Below the pieces are notes generated by a model that saw nothing but the letters and a program-made list of their open reading frames with translations, was not told the DNA's origin and did no database searches. From Sinomonas sp. P10A9 (GTDB lineage: Bacteria > Actinomycetota > Actinomycetes > Actinomycetales > Micrococcaceae): 64,000 bases of DNA. Shown here piece after piece: positions 1-8,014 of the stretch. Where the stretch lies: positions 3,286,001-3,350,000 of the forward strand of contig NZ_CP163302.1 in the NCBI RefSeq assembly GCF_041022165.1, in the 5' to 3' direction. The translations under genes were made by a program, and so were the position numbers. The number at the start of each line of letters is the position of its first letter. The stretch's first letter is position 1.

Positions 1-66
1 GGGAGCGACAAGGGTCGCCGTCCGGTGGCACCGGACGACGACCCTGACTTCCTGCGCGGCCTCTGA
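1..66 (+). CDS. 3' end of an unidentified CDS (partial)
   Basis: The first frame is open from base 1 to a TGA at 64-66 and encodes 21 residues with an acidic end (APDDDPDFLRGL). Composition and the clean stop look like the C-terminus of a real rightward protein whose body lies outside the window. The family cannot be named from so little. It would converge on the leftward binding-protein gene, only 45 bases away, and I see no clear terminator between them. Confidence 0.45.
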   Translation, partial: GSDKGRRPVAPDDDPDFLRGL

Positions 67-111
67 ACCGCCACAGTCCCCAACGATCGCGGGTTCCAGG
101 CCGCTGGGCCG

Positions 112-1425
112 CTATTTCTTGGCGTTCTTGATGAGCGTGTCGGCGTCATTCTTGAACGCCGCTGCCGAGGCCTGAGCGTCCGCCCGGCCGAAGAGCACGT
201 CCGTCACGCGGCGGCCAAGGGCGTCGGCGACCTTGCTCGTGCCCACCGGCGGAACGGCCGGCGCCGACCCTACCTCGGGCTTGATCGCAGTAAGGAATCC
301 GAGCGCCGTCTTATCCGTCGGGGTGAGGAGCGGTTTGATCGCGTCCTGCACCTTCTGCGACGTCGAGAATCCCCGCTCAGTGGTGATCACCTTGGCCACG
401 TCCGTGCTGTTGACGAGATAGTCGATGAACGTTGCAGCCTCTGCCGGGTGCTTCGAGCGTGACGATGCCGACCAGTACATCGAGGGCTTGTAGAACAGCC
501 CGTTATCCTTCGAACTGCCGTCCTGACTCGGGACGCGGAGAAGCTTGATGTCGCTGCCCGTGGCCTTGGCGAGGGCCCCTAGCTGGTTGGTCCACCAGAA
601 CGACATGCCTGTCTTGTTGGTCGCCGCGAGCGTCTGCTCGACAGCAGCGCCGATATCCTCCTGCGCGACGCTAGCCGGCGGGGCCGCCTTGGCATCGAGC
701 AACTTCTTCTGGAAGGCCATGAAGGAGGCGACGCCGTCCACCGTGAAGCCAGTCTGGCCGTCGTTCGTGTAAAGGGACTCCCCACGCTGCCGCAGCCACA
801 TGCTCAGATTCTGGTCCGTGATGCCGTACGAGGCGCCATAGTTGGTTGCCCCGCCCTGCGAGGCCCCAGCGCCAAGGGCCTTCGCGGTGGCGAGGTAGTC
901 GTCCCAAGTCCATGTGGCGTCGTTTGGGAGCGGGACCCCTGCCGCTTGGAAGACCTTGACGTTGGCGAAGATCGCGAGCGCGTTCTGGCCGGTGCTGACC
1001 CCGTAGAGCTTGCCCCCGTATTGGCCGGCCGCGAGCGTGTTCGCATCGAAGGACGATGTGTCGAGTTCCTTCTGCTTCGTGAGGTCGAGGAGCGCCCCCC
1101 GCCCGCCGTACTCCGCGATATAGGCCAGATCCATCTGGATGACGTCCGGGGCATCATTGGCAGCCGTCTGGGTTGCGAGCTTGTCCCAATAGCCTGACCA
1201 GACGCCGGGCTCCGCCTGGATCTTGATATTGGGGTGGGCTGCCTGGAACGCGTCGATGACTTGTTGCGTCTGCTTGTTGCGCACGTCGTTGCCCCACCAC
1301 GTGAAGCGGAGAGTGACGGATCCGTCGGCGTTCTTGCCGCCGCCAGTGCCGCAACCAGCGAGGAGACCCACAGCCGCCGTGCCGGCGAAGAGCTTGAGTG
1401 CTGTGCGTCGCGTCAGAGTCGTCAT
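112..1425 (-). CDS. Sugar ABC transporter substrate-binding lipoprotein (family 1)
   Basis: Extracellular solute-binding protein of a carbohydrate ABC importer, about 437 residues, the usual length. The N-terminus has a twin-arginine pair (R6-R7), a hydrophobic stretch and a lipobox LAGC with the lipidated Cys at residue 25, so it should be exported and anchored to the outer face of the membrane. The body reads as a type I binding protein (TLRFTWWGND near the start, then WTWDDYL and TERGFS segments). The start at 1425 is chosen over an upstream one at 1509 because it begins the signal peptide and has GGAGAG just before it. It is divergent from two permease genes; no ATPase is encoded here, so a shared MsiK-type ATPase elsewhere is likely (inference). 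The sugar is unknown. A promoter with a LacI-type operator lies upstream. Confidence 0.93.
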   Translation of the reverse strand: MTTLTRRTALKLFAGTAAVGLLAGCGTGGGKNADGSVTLRFTWWGNDVRNKQTQQVIDAFQAAHPNIKIQAEPGVWSGYWDKLATQTAANDAPDVIQMDLAYIAEYGGRGALLDLTKQKELDTSSFDANTLAAGQYGGKLYGVSTGQNALAIFANVKVFQAAGVPLPNDATWTWDDYLATAKALGAGASQGGATNYGASYGITDQNLSMWLRQRGESLYTNDGQTGFTVDGVASFMAFQKKLLDAKAAPPASVAQEDIGAAVEQTLAATNKTGMSFWWTNQLGALAKATGSDIKLLRVPSQDGSSKDNGLFYKPSMYWSASSRSKHPAEAATFIDYLVNSTDVAKVITTERGFSTSQKVQDAIKPLLTPTDKTALGFLTAIKPEVGSAPAVPPVGTSKVADALGRRVTDVLFGRADAQASAAAFKNDADTLIKNAKK

Positions 1426-1457
1426 CGTCTCTCCAAGGTGAAGTGGATGGTTGTCCG

Positions 1458-1471
1458 AGAAATCGGTTTCT
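1458..1471. promoter_or_regulatory. LacI-type operator (AGAAATCGGTTTCT)
   Basis: Near-perfect CG-centred palindrome AGAAATCGGTTTCT between the promoter and the start of the binding-protein gene. The same 14 bases recur exactly at 20364-20377, also just downstream of a promoter, so both are probably bound by one LacI-family repressor. Confidence 0.7.
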
Positions 1472-1480
1472 GATTTACTG

Positions 1481-1509
1481 AGTATGCCCAAGGTCACACC
1501 CGTCGTCAA
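1481..1509 (-). promoter_or_regulatory. Promoter of the binding-protein gene
   Basis: On the minus strand TTGACG (1504-1509) is followed after 17 bases by CATACT (1481-1486), a good housekeeping-sigma -35/-10 pair. The operator at 1458-1471 lies just downstream of the -10, a classic repression position. Confidence 0.6.
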
Positions 1510-1516
1510 GGACTAA

Positions 1517-1530
1517 GGAAAACGCATTCC
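1517..1530. promoter_or_regulatory. LacI/CcpA-like operator (GGAAAACGCATTCC)
   Basis: Imperfect CG-centred palindrome GGAAAACGCATTCC in the divergent region, upstream of both promoters. It resembles the site at 38747-38760. Possibly a repressor or catabolite-control site; inferred from symmetry only. Confidence 0.45.
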
Positions 1531-1548
1531 ACCTGTAATGGCAAGGCC

Positions 1549-1578
1549 TTGACTCCCCAGCTAGACCGGAACTATCTT
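1549..1578 (+). promoter_or_regulatory. Promoter of the permease pair
   Basis: TTGACT at 1549-1554 and TATCTT at 1573-1578 with an 18-base spacer. An operator-like palindrome (1583-1594) starts five bases downstream. Confidence 0.55.
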
Positions 1579-1582
1579 GCGT

Positions 1583-1594
1583 GAAAGCGCATTC
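1583..1594. promoter_or_regulatory. LacI-type operator-like palindrome (GAAAGCGCATTC)
   Basis: GAAAGCGCATTC is a 12-base palindrome with one mismatched pair, at the expected transcription start of the permease transcript. Assignment rests on symmetry and position. Confidence 0.45.
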
Positions 1595-1614
1595 CGACCA
1601 GAGGAGGTCACACC

Positions 1615-1683
1615 GTGTCCAACCCGCATGCGACACCAGCGCTCCAGCCCGGCGCTCCTGCTATGAATCGGTTCATACCATGA
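1615..1683 (+). CDS. Putative 22-codon leader ORF translationally coupled to the permease
   Basis: A GTG at 1615 follows a strong Shine-Dalgarno (GAGGAGG, 1601-1607) and opens a 22-codon frame that stops at TGA 1681-1683, overlapping the permease ATG at 1680 as ATGA. The permease start has no Shine-Dalgarno of its own, so ribosomes may arrive by reinitiation from this leader. The peptide (SNPHATPALQPGAPAMNRFIP after the start) resembles nothing I recognise. The leader's last codons contain the operator-like palindrome at 1662-1677. It could instead be a non-functional frame that merely follows a good ribosome site. Confidence 0.4.
   Translation: MSNPHATPALQPGAPAMNRFIP
1662..1677. promoter_or_regulatory. 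LacI-type operator-like palindrome inside the leader ORF (TATGAATCGGTTCATA)
   Basis: TATGAATCGGTTCATA is a 16-base palindrome with one mismatched pair, centred on CG, lying three bases before the permease ATG. Downstream operators of this kind can act as roadblocks. It could also be a coincidence of the small ORF's coding. Confidence 0.45.
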
Positions 1684-2645
1684 GCGCCCTCGCCGAGCTC
1701 GGAAACCTCGGCAAGAGCTCCGCGGCACGCCCCACCAAGGGCGCTCCCAACGGACACCGGCCCAAGGCCACCCGGCCCAAGGACAACAGGGCCGCCTTCA
1801 TCTTCCTCGCACCGTGGATCTTGGGCCTGATAGCCATCACGGTCGGCCCGATGCTCGTCTCGCTCTATCTTTCCTTCACGGACTACAACCTCATCCAGGA
1901 CCCGAACTGGATCGGGCTGGACAACTTCACCCGCATGTTCGGCGACGAGCGGTTCTGGAACTCCCTCGGCGTGACCCTCACGTACGTCATCGTCGGCGTC
2001 CCGCTCCAGCTCGGCCTCGCGCTCATTGTGGCCCTCGCCTTGGACAAGGGCCTCAAGGGGCTCGCCTTCTACCGCTCGGTGTTCTACCTGCCCTCCCTGC
2101 TCGGCTCGTCCGTGGCGGTGGCCATCCTGTGGAAGCAGATGTTCGGCACCTCCGGCCTCGTCAACCAGCTCCTGGCCGTCTTCGGTATCCACGGCCCGGG
2201 CTGGATCTCCGATCCGAGCACCGCGCTGGGCAGCATCATCCTGCTCCACGTCTGGACTTTCGGCTCCCCCATGATCATCTTCCTCGCGGGGCTGCGGCAG
2301 ATCCCCACGATGTACTACGAAGCGGCCGCCGTCGACGGTGCCGGCCGGATCACCCGCTTCCTCAAGATCACCCTGCCGCTGCTGAGCCCGATCATCTTCT
2401 TCAACCTCGTCCTGCAGATCATCGGCGCTTTCCAGTCGTTCACGCAGGCCTTCATCGTCTCCGGCGGCACCGGCGGCCCGAGCGACTCGACGATGTTCTT
2501 CACGCTCTACCTGTACCAGCGCGGCTTCGGCCAGTTCGACATGGGCTACGCCTCCGCCATGGCCTGGGTCCTGGTGATCATCGTCGGAGCCTTCACTGCA
2601 ATCAACTTCTACGCATCGAAATTCTGGGTGTTCTATGACGACTGA
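1680..2645 (+). CDS. Sugar ABC transporter permease (MalF/UgpA-type)
   Basis: Inner-membrane permease of a carbohydrate importer (ABC-2 class CUT1), 321 residues from the ATG at 1680. A Lys/Pro-rich cytoplasmic N-terminus of about 40 residues precedes six hydrophobic segments. The EAA loop that docks the ATPase is clear near residue 212 (YYEAAAVDGAGRITRFLKI, then TLPLLSP). The frame stays open to 1581, but residues encoded before 1680 look non-protein-like and belong to the leader region. It pairs with the overlapping downstream permease and the divergent binding protein to form one importer lacking only an ATPase. Confidence 0.93.
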   Translation: MSALAELGNLGKSSAARPTKGAPNGHRPKATRPKDNRAAFIFLAPWILGLIAITVGPMLVSLYLSFTDYNLIQDPNWIGLDNFTRMFGDERFWNSLGVTLTYVIVGVPLQLGLALIVALALDKGLKGLAFYRSVFYLPSLLGSSVAVAILWKQMFGTSGLVNQLLAVFGIHGPGWISDPSTALGSIILLHVWTFGSPMIIFLAGLRQIPTMYYEAAAVDGAGRITRFLKITLPLLSPIIFFNLVLQIIGAFQSFTQAFIVSGGTGGPSDSTMFFTLYLYQRGFGQFDMGYASAMAWVLVIIVGAFTAINFYASKFWVFYDD

Positions 2646-3657
2646 AGCAGCCCCTCACAGCAACGTCCCGAGCGCCGCCACAGCGCACCGCACGGGCGCC
2701 GCGCCGGGCGCCCCACGCGCCGTCGTGCGCCCCGTCCCGCCCAGCAACGACGCGGGCCAGGGCAGCAACGGCGACGCCCCGCCAGCCCGCAGGCGCCGGC
2801 TTCCCCGAGGAGACCTGGCCCTCAGCCCGCGCCAACGGGTCAAGAGCCTCCTGAAACACGTGGTGCTGATCGCGGCAGCGATCGTGATGATCTACCCGCT
2901 GCTGTGGATGCTCGTCTCCTCGTTCCGCCCGAGCGACGACGTCTTCCGCGCCCCTGGCCTGTGGCTGGCCGAGGCGCACCCCGAGAACTACGCCAACGGC
3001 TGGAACGCCCTCAGCTCCCCCTTCGGGACCTACCTGCTCAACTCCACGATCGTCGTCCTTGGCGCGATCATCGGCAATCTCGTCTCGTGCTCGATGGCCG
3101 CCTACGCCTTCGCGCGGCTGGACTTCTCGGGCAAGAAGTGGATGTTCGCGGCGATGCTCATCACGATCATGCTGCCCATCCACGTGATCATAGTGCCGCA
3201 GTACATCCTGTTCTCGCAGATCGGCTGGATCAATACGTTCTGGCCGCTCATCGTGCCCAAGCTCCTGGCCACCGACGCGTTCTTCGTCTTCCTGATGGTC
3301 CAGTTCATCCGCGGCATCCCCCGCGAGCTCGACGAGGCTGCCAGAATCGACGGCGCGGGCCACCCCCGTATCTTCCTGCGCGTGATCCTTCCCCTCATGA
3401 CCCCTGCGCTGGCCACCACGACGATCTTCACGTTCATCTGGACTTGGAGCGACTTCTTCAGCCAGCTGATCTACCTCACCTCCCCGGACGTCTTCACCGT
3501 CCCCGTGGCGCTTCGCGCCTTCGTCGATGCCCAGTCCAGCACCGACTGGGGCTCGATGTTCGCCATGTCGGTCGTTTCCCTCCTGCCCGTCTTCATCGCC
3601 TTCCTCATCGGCCAGAAGTTCCTCGTCAAGGGCATCGCAACCACCGGCATCAAGTAG
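2635..3657 (+). CDS. Sugar ABC transporter permease (MalG/UgpE-type)
   Basis: Second permease of the importer, 340 residues, starting inside the end of the first permease (11-base overlap), which implies translational coupling. It has an unusually long, Ala/Pro/Arg-rich N-terminus of about 75 residues before the first membrane segment; that tail contains one copy of the dispersed GCGCCGTCGTGCGC motif (2717-2730). Six hydrophobic segments follow, with the EAA loop around residue 232 (ELDEAARIDGAGHPRIF). The family is normally 270-300 residues, so the tail is extra. Substrate unknown. Confidence 0.93.
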   Translation: MTTEAAPHSNVPSAATAHRTGAAPGAPRAVVRPVPPSNDAGQGSNGDAPPARRRRLPRGDLALSPRQRVKSLLKHVVLIAAAIVMIYPLLWMLVSSFRPSDDVFRAPGLWLAEAHPENYANGWNALSSPFGTYLLNSTIVVLGAIIGNLVSCSMAAYAFARLDFSGKKWMFAAMLITIMLPIHVIIVPQYILFSQIGWINTFWPLIVPKLLATDAFFVFLMVQFIRGIPRELDEAARIDGAGHPRIFLRVILPLMTPALATTTIFTFIWTWSDFFSQLIYLTSPDVFTVPVALRAFVDAQSSTDWGSMFAMSVVSLLPVFIAFLIGQKFLVKGIATTGIK

Positions 3658-3816
3658 ACGGGCAACACGTAGACGGCAACACGCAGAGGGCAACAAGGAG
3701 GGAGTCCCGGCAGGACGTTCGGCACTGTGGTCACCATGCTGTCCTCCCGACCATGGGTAGTGACCGACGAAGCCCGGCCAAAGGCACGCGGTCTACTATC
3801 TGGAAGGAGAAGAGAG

Positions 3817-4239
3817 ATGCCGAAGGTATCAAAATCAAGTGCGTCGTCGCACTTGGTCGTCCCCGGTCTCACAGAATCCCACGGAGAAGACATCAACGGC
3901 TGGAACGTCTCGCTGGCGGCCGACGACAAGGACCTCGATCTGGCGCCGCTCTTCAAGGGAGCGCCGAACAACCTGTGCCGAGCGTCTCACCTCGGTTACG
4001 TCATCAAGGGGAAGTTCGGTGTCCGGAAGGCGGACGGAACCGAGGAGATCTACGAGGCCGGAGACGCATTCGTCATCGAGCCAGGCCACACCCCACTCTC
4101 GTTCGCGGGAGGAGAATACGTGGCTTTCACCTCCAGCGAGGATGCGAAGTGGCAGGCGGCCGTCATGATGCCGAACATGCCTCAGTTCGCCAAGGACCAG
4201 GGAGTCGAACTCCCGGAGGATCTGGCCATGCCGTCGTAG
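3817..4239 (+). CDS. Cupin-domain protein
   Basis: Small single-domain cupin of 140 residues. The two cupin motifs appear as SHLGYVIKGKFGVRKADG and AGDAFVIEPGHTPLSFAGGEY, giving one beta-barrel. Only some of the usual metal-binding histidines are visible, so an enzymatic role is uncertain; it may be a small-molecule binding or stress protein. The start at 3817 is preceded by AAGGAGA, and a TACTAT -10-like hexamer lies about 20 bases upstream. It stands alone between the transporter and a terminator. Confidence 0.8.
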   Translation: MPKVSKSSASSHLVVPGLTESHGEDINGWNVSLAADDKDLDLAPLFKGAPNNLCRASHLGYVIKGKFGVRKADGTEEIYEAGDAFVIEPGHTPLSFAGGEYVAFTSSEDAKWQAAVMMPNMPQFAKDQGVELPEDLAMPS

Positions 4240-4273
4240 CACTCAGCACAACACGCATCTCGACGTTGACTCG

Positions 4274-4311
4274 AAAGGCCCGGTCCCATCGCGTGGTGGG
4301 ACCGGGCCTTT
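4274..4311. terminator. Hairpin terminator after the cupin gene
   Basis: A perfect 15-base stem AAAGGCCCGGTCCCA / TGGGACCGGGCCTTT with an 8-base loop. The A and T ends make it work on both strands; it sits between convergent genes (cupin and ccsB). Confidence 0.75.
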
Positions 4312-4376
4312 CTCGTGCATCGGGGCGCCCAGCTTCCGGCAGTGGCTCTCGGGAGGCGGCCGCCAGCAAGAGGGTG

Positions 4377-5513
4377 TCAGCCCGCGCTGACCCCGCCGTA
4401 GGAGTGGAGGCCCGAGAAGTACACGTTGACGATCGTGAAGTTGAAGAGCACGCAGAGGTAGCCGACGATCGAGAGCCACGCGGCACGCGCGCCGGTCCAG
4501 CCGCGGGTGGCCCGGGCGTGCAGGTAGGCCGCGTAGACCACCCAGATCACGAAGCTCCAGACTTCCTTCGTGTCCCAGCCCCAGAAGCGACCCCACGCTT
4601 TCTCGGCCCAGATCGCGCCGAACATCACGGTGAGGGTCCACCCGACGAACGCGATCGTGTTGATCCGGTAGGAGAGGGCCTCGAGCGTCATGGAGCCGGG
4701 AACGAGCCGCATGAATCCGCCGGTGTCGAGCCCGCCTGCGGCGATCTTCGCCTCACGGCGGCTCTGGATCAGCTGGAGGACGGCCATCGAGAACGTGAGG
4801 GTGAACAGCGCCGAGGACATCACGGCGATGGACACGTGGATCACGAGCCAGTAGCTCTGCAGGGCCGGGACGAGGTGCCCCACGGGGATGTAGAACGCCA
4901 CTGCGGCTGCCACCATCATGACCACCGCGAGGCCGAGCACGAACGTGCCGAGGAACCGCAGGTCGCGGCGGATGAGGACTAAGAGGAAGACGGCAACCAC
5001 GAGGAGGGCACCGGTCGTGCAGAACTCGTACATGTTGCCCCACGGGACGCGGCCAGCGGCGATCCCACGGGTGACGACGCCCGCGGCGTGGATCACGAGG
5101 CCCAAGATGCTCAACGAGACGCCCACGCGGGCGGCCTTGCGCCGCGAGCGGTACTTCAGGTCGGCGTCGGCCACCTCGACAGGGGCAACCCCGCCGTTCG
5201 GGGAACCGGCACCCTTCACCGAGGACGACGGCGCGCCGCCAGCAGCGCCGTCACTGGCACCACCGCCTGTGCCACCTCCTGCGCCACCGCCCGCAGCGGA
5301 CCCTACGCCAGCCAGCGCCGGCCTCTTCGCCGCCGTCTCGGCCTGCGTAACCACGGCCTTCTGCCCGGCCAACAGGGCTGCGTCGCGCTGGGCGACCTTG
5401 CCGCTGGTGGCCATGTCCCACGCGAAGGCGAGGAACGCGACCACGTAGGTGCCTGCGGCAAGCAGCATGAACAGCTCGCTGTACGCGCCGAGCGTGAAAT
5501 TGATGGTGGGCAT
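4377..5513 (-). CDS. ccsB: Cytochrome c biogenesis protein CcsB (CcsA/ResC family)
   Basis: Membrane haem-delivery subunit of System II cytochrome c maturation, working with ResB to pass haem to apocytochromes outside the membrane. The 378-residue protein has several membrane segments and the haem-handling Trp-rich signature near the C-terminus (WGRFWGWDTKEVWSFVIW). A Gly/Ala-rich linker occupies roughly residues 70-110, where actinobacterial homologues commonly vary. Its start overlaps the resB stop as ATGA. It is the last gene of the leftward operon tlpA-ccdA-resB-ccsB. Confidence 0.95.
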   Translation of the reverse strand: MPTINFTLGAYSELFMLLAAGTYVVAFLAFAWDMATSGKVAQRDAALLAGQKAVVTQAETAAKRPALAGVGSAAGGGAGGGTGGGASDGAAGGAPSSSVKGAGSPNGGVAPVEVADADLKYRSRRKAARVGVSLSILGLVIHAAGVVTRGIAAGRVPWGNMYEFCTTGALLVVAVFLLVLIRRDLRFLGTFVLGLAVVMMVAAAVAFYIPVGHLVPALQSYWLVIHVSIAVMSSALFTLTFSMAVLQLIQSRREAKIAAGGLDTGGFMRLVPGSMTLEALSYRINTIAFVGWTLTVMFGAIWAEKAWGRFWGWDTKEVWSFVIWVVYAAYLHARATRGWTGARAAWLSIVGYLCVLFNFTIVNVYFSGLHSYGGVSAG

Positions 5514-7264
5514 CAGGCGTCCTTCTGAGTGCTGTCTATTGCGTTCTGAGGGTTCTTAGTCTGCTCGTTCGGTCCATCGTCGGGTACCCCCCACGCCATG
5601 GCGAGGGCGGCCCGCACGGACTTCCCCTCGGCGCCGAGACCGCCGTGGTCTTCGCCGCGGGTGATCAGCCCATACTCGACCATGGTGCGCCCATCCTCGT
5701 GGTTCCCCGCGCGGACCCAGAGGCGGCGGCGCGTCAGGAACAGCGAGGCAATGAGTCCGGCCAAGGAGAAGAGGGCGAAGCCGAGCGCCCATTCCTGACC
5801 GGGGTTGTGGTGGACGTCCAGCGCGACGTACCGCTTGAGTCCGTCGAAGCTGATCGATCCCTGGCCGTCCGGCAGGGTGTAGGACTGCCCCGCACCGAGG
5901 ACGATGCCGCCCGCGGGCTTGTCGCGGCCGTTGACCTGGGTGAGCTTGGCGACGTCGAGCGCGTAGACGTTCTGGGGGGTGCCCTTGTCGAGTCCGAGGT
6001 TGCCGATGTACGAGTTGAGGTTCAGCTGGGCGTTGAGCGGGTCAGGGTCGGCGCTGAACGCGACGTTGTTCGCACCCTTCTCCGCCGTGGGGAGGAAGAA
6101 GCCGACGAACCCGAGCTGGCCCGGCTTCGCGTCCGGGGCCTTGATGACGATCGTCGACGTGTAGACCGCGTCGGTGGGGATCGCGGGCACCGGCCCCTGG
6201 AAGGCGATCTTCCCGTCGCCACCCCGCACCGTGACGACCGGCGCATAGCCGTTGCCGACCAGGTACACGTTGGTACCGCCGATCGAGAGCGGGTCGTTGA
6301 CCTTGACATCCTGCTGCTTCTCGGGAGCGTCCGGGGAGTCCTTCGTGGTCACGTGGGCCGTGAAGTCGAGGGGTTGGCCGAACTGCTTGACGGACTCCCT
6401 GTCATAGCGGACATCGAACTTGTCGAGTCGGAACGAGTACGGGGCCAGCCAGCCCGACTGGAAGTTCGAGCCAGGGTTGAACGTGTCGTAGCCCACGAGG
6501 GTGTTGACGAAGGTCTCGCCCTCGACGAGCGTGCGCTGCCCGCTGTAGCCGAACAGCCCGCCGACCGCCACGGACACGAGCACGCCAACGAGGCCCGAGT
6601 GGAAGCACAGGTTGCCGAGCTCCTTGAGGTAGCCCTTCTCGGCCCCCACGGAGGGAAGGTCGCCCGCGGACCGCAGGTCCACACGGTAGCCGCGCTTCTT
6701 CAGGAGTGCGGCGGCCTGCACAGCGGCGTCCGACGCCGTCAGGCCGGCTTCCGCGGGCACCACGAGGGTTCCGTATACGGGCAGCCGCGAGAGGCGTGCC
6801 GGGGTGCGCGGGGGCTTGGAACGCCACGACTTCCAGTGCGCGATCGCACGCGGAACCACGCAGCCGATGAGCGAGATGAAGAGCAGCAGGTACACGGCGG
6901 AGAACCAGGCCGACGAATAGACGTCGAACATCTGGAGCTTGTCCAGGATCGGGCCGTAGTCGGCGTGGTCCTTGAGGTACTGCGTCACGATCGCGGGGTT
7001 CGCGGGCCGCTGTGGGAACAGGGAACCAGGGACGGCTGCGACGGCGAGCAGGAGAAGCAGGAAGAGCGCGGTCTTCATGCTCGTGAGCTGGGTCCATGCC
7101 CAGCGCAGCATGCCGAGCGGGCCGAGGGTGGGGAGGACCACGTCGGTGCGCTTGGCCTGCTTGCCCCTGTTGCCTGCCGCTTTCGACGCCTTCGACTGCT
7201 TCGAAGGCTTGGCAGACTTCGGGGCCTCGTGCCCGTTCTGGTTCTCAGTCTTGGTATCGGTCAT
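5513..7264 (-). CDS. resB: Cytochrome c biogenesis protein ResB
   Basis: ResB/Ccs1-type protein, 583 residues, the partner of CcsB in haem export and attachment. A basic cytoplasmic N-terminus (Lys-rich, about residues 8-42) precedes paired N-terminal membrane segments (ALFLLLLLAVAAVPGSLFPQ), a third further on, a large extracytoplasmic domain and a final membrane segment near the C-terminus (ALFSLAGLIASLFL). The start at 7264 is chosen because the upstream in-frame stretch belongs to ccdA; the resB ATG overlaps the ccdA stop by four bases. Confidence 0.95.
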   Translation of the reverse strand: MTDTKTENQNGHEAPKSAKPSKQSKASKAAGNRGKQAKRTDVVLPTLGPLGMLRWAWTQLTSMKTALFLLLLLAVAAVPGSLFPQRPANPAIVTQYLKDHADYGPILDKLQMFDVYSSAWFSAVYLLLFISLIGCVVPRAIAHWKSWRSKPPRTPARLSRLPVYGTLVVPAEAGLTASDAAVQAAALLKKRGYRVDLRSAGDLPSVGAEKGYLKELGNLCFHSGLVGVLVSVAVGGLFGYSGQRTLVEGETFVNTLVGYDTFNPGSNFQSGWLAPYSFRLDKFDVRYDRESVKQFGQPLDFTAHVTTKDSPDAPEKQQDVKVNDPLSIGGTNVYLVGNGYAPVVTVRGGDGKIAFQGPVPAIPTDAVYTSTIVIKAPDAKPGQLGFVGFFLPTAEKGANNVAFSADPDPLNAQLNLNSYIGNLGLDKGTPQNVYALDVAKLTQVNGRDKPAGGIVLGAGQSYTLPDGQGSISFDGLKRYVALDVHHNPGQEWALGFALFSLAGLIASLFLTRRRLWVRAGNHEDGRTMVEYGLITRGEDHGGLGAEGKSVRAALAMAWGVPDDGPNEQTKNPQNAIDSTQKDA

Positions 7265-8013
7265 CAGACAGGCAGCTCCACAGTTCCGATCCAAATCTGC
7301 ACTTGGCTGATCCAATAGCTCCACACGCCGGAGACCATGAGGACTCCGACGAGGATCAGCAGCCCGCCGCCGGAGACCTGGAGGGCCCGGCGGTGCTTCT
7401 TGAAGAACGCCAGCGCTCCGAGGCCCCGGCGGATGCCCAGTGCGATGAGCAGGAACGGCACCCCGAGGCCCAGGCAGTAGACGAACGTCAGGAGGGCGCC
7501 CTTGTAGGCGGTGGGCCCGTCCGAGAAGGCGAGCACCTGCACGGCCGCGAGGGTTGGGCCGATGCACGGGACCCAGCCGAGCCCGAAGGTGATGCCCAGC
7601 AGCGGCGCGCCCCACAGGCCCGCCGGCGGGCGGGCGTGCACGCGGGCCTCACGCTGGAAGATGCCGAGCCCGCCCATGAAGACGATGCCCATGAGCACCA
7701 CGACGATGCCGAGCACCCGCGTCAGCCAGCCCGAGGAGATCGCAAGCCACCGGCCCACCCCCCCGAACACCGCGCCTGTCGCCACGAACACGAGGGTGAA
7801 GCCGAGCACGAAGAGCACGATTCCCGCGACCATGCGCCCGCGCTTCTGCTTCGCGAGGTCCACGCCCGTCAGGCCCGTGACGTAGCCGAGGTAGCCGGGC
7901 ACGAGCGGCAGGACGCACGGGGACAGGAACGAGACGACGCCCGCGAGCAGCGCCACGGGCAGCGCGAGCAGGAGCGAGCCGTTGAGCACCGTGTCGCTGA
8001 AGATCCCGCCCAC
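7264..8013 (-). CDS. ccdA: Cytochrome c biogenesis protein CcdA
   Basis: Six-segment membrane protein of 249 residues that carries reducing equivalents from cytoplasmic thioredoxin to extracytoplasmic thioredoxin-like proteins. The two conserved cysteines appear as SFLSPCVLPLVPGYLGY and LGWVPCIGPTL. It starts with GTG two bases after the stop of the TlpA-like gene, its likely redox partner, and overlaps resB by four bases. Confidence 0.95.
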   Translation of the reverse strand: MGGIFSDTVLNGSLLLALPVALLAGVVSFLSPCVLPLVPGYLGYVTGLTGVDLAKQKRGRMVAGIVLFVLGFTLVFVATGAVFGGVGRWLAISSGWLTRVLGIVVVLMGIVFMGGLGIFQREARVHARPPAGLWGAPLLGITFGLGWVPCIGPTLAAVQVLAFSDGPTAYKGALLTFVYCLGLGVPFLLIALGIRRGLGALAFFKKHRRALQVSGGGLLILVGVLMVSGVWSYWISQVQIWIGTVELPV

Positions 8014-8014
8014 G

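Noticed and set aside
2904..4982. A 692-codon open frame on the plus strand
   Set aside because: It lies across the second permease, the cupin gene and ccsB in another frame, with Arg/Pro/His-rich composition typical of high-GC shadow frames and no family resemblance.
5645..7318. Long plus-strand frame opposite resB
   Set aside because: Antisense shadow of a well-supported resB; composition dominated by Arg, Glu, Gly and Val.
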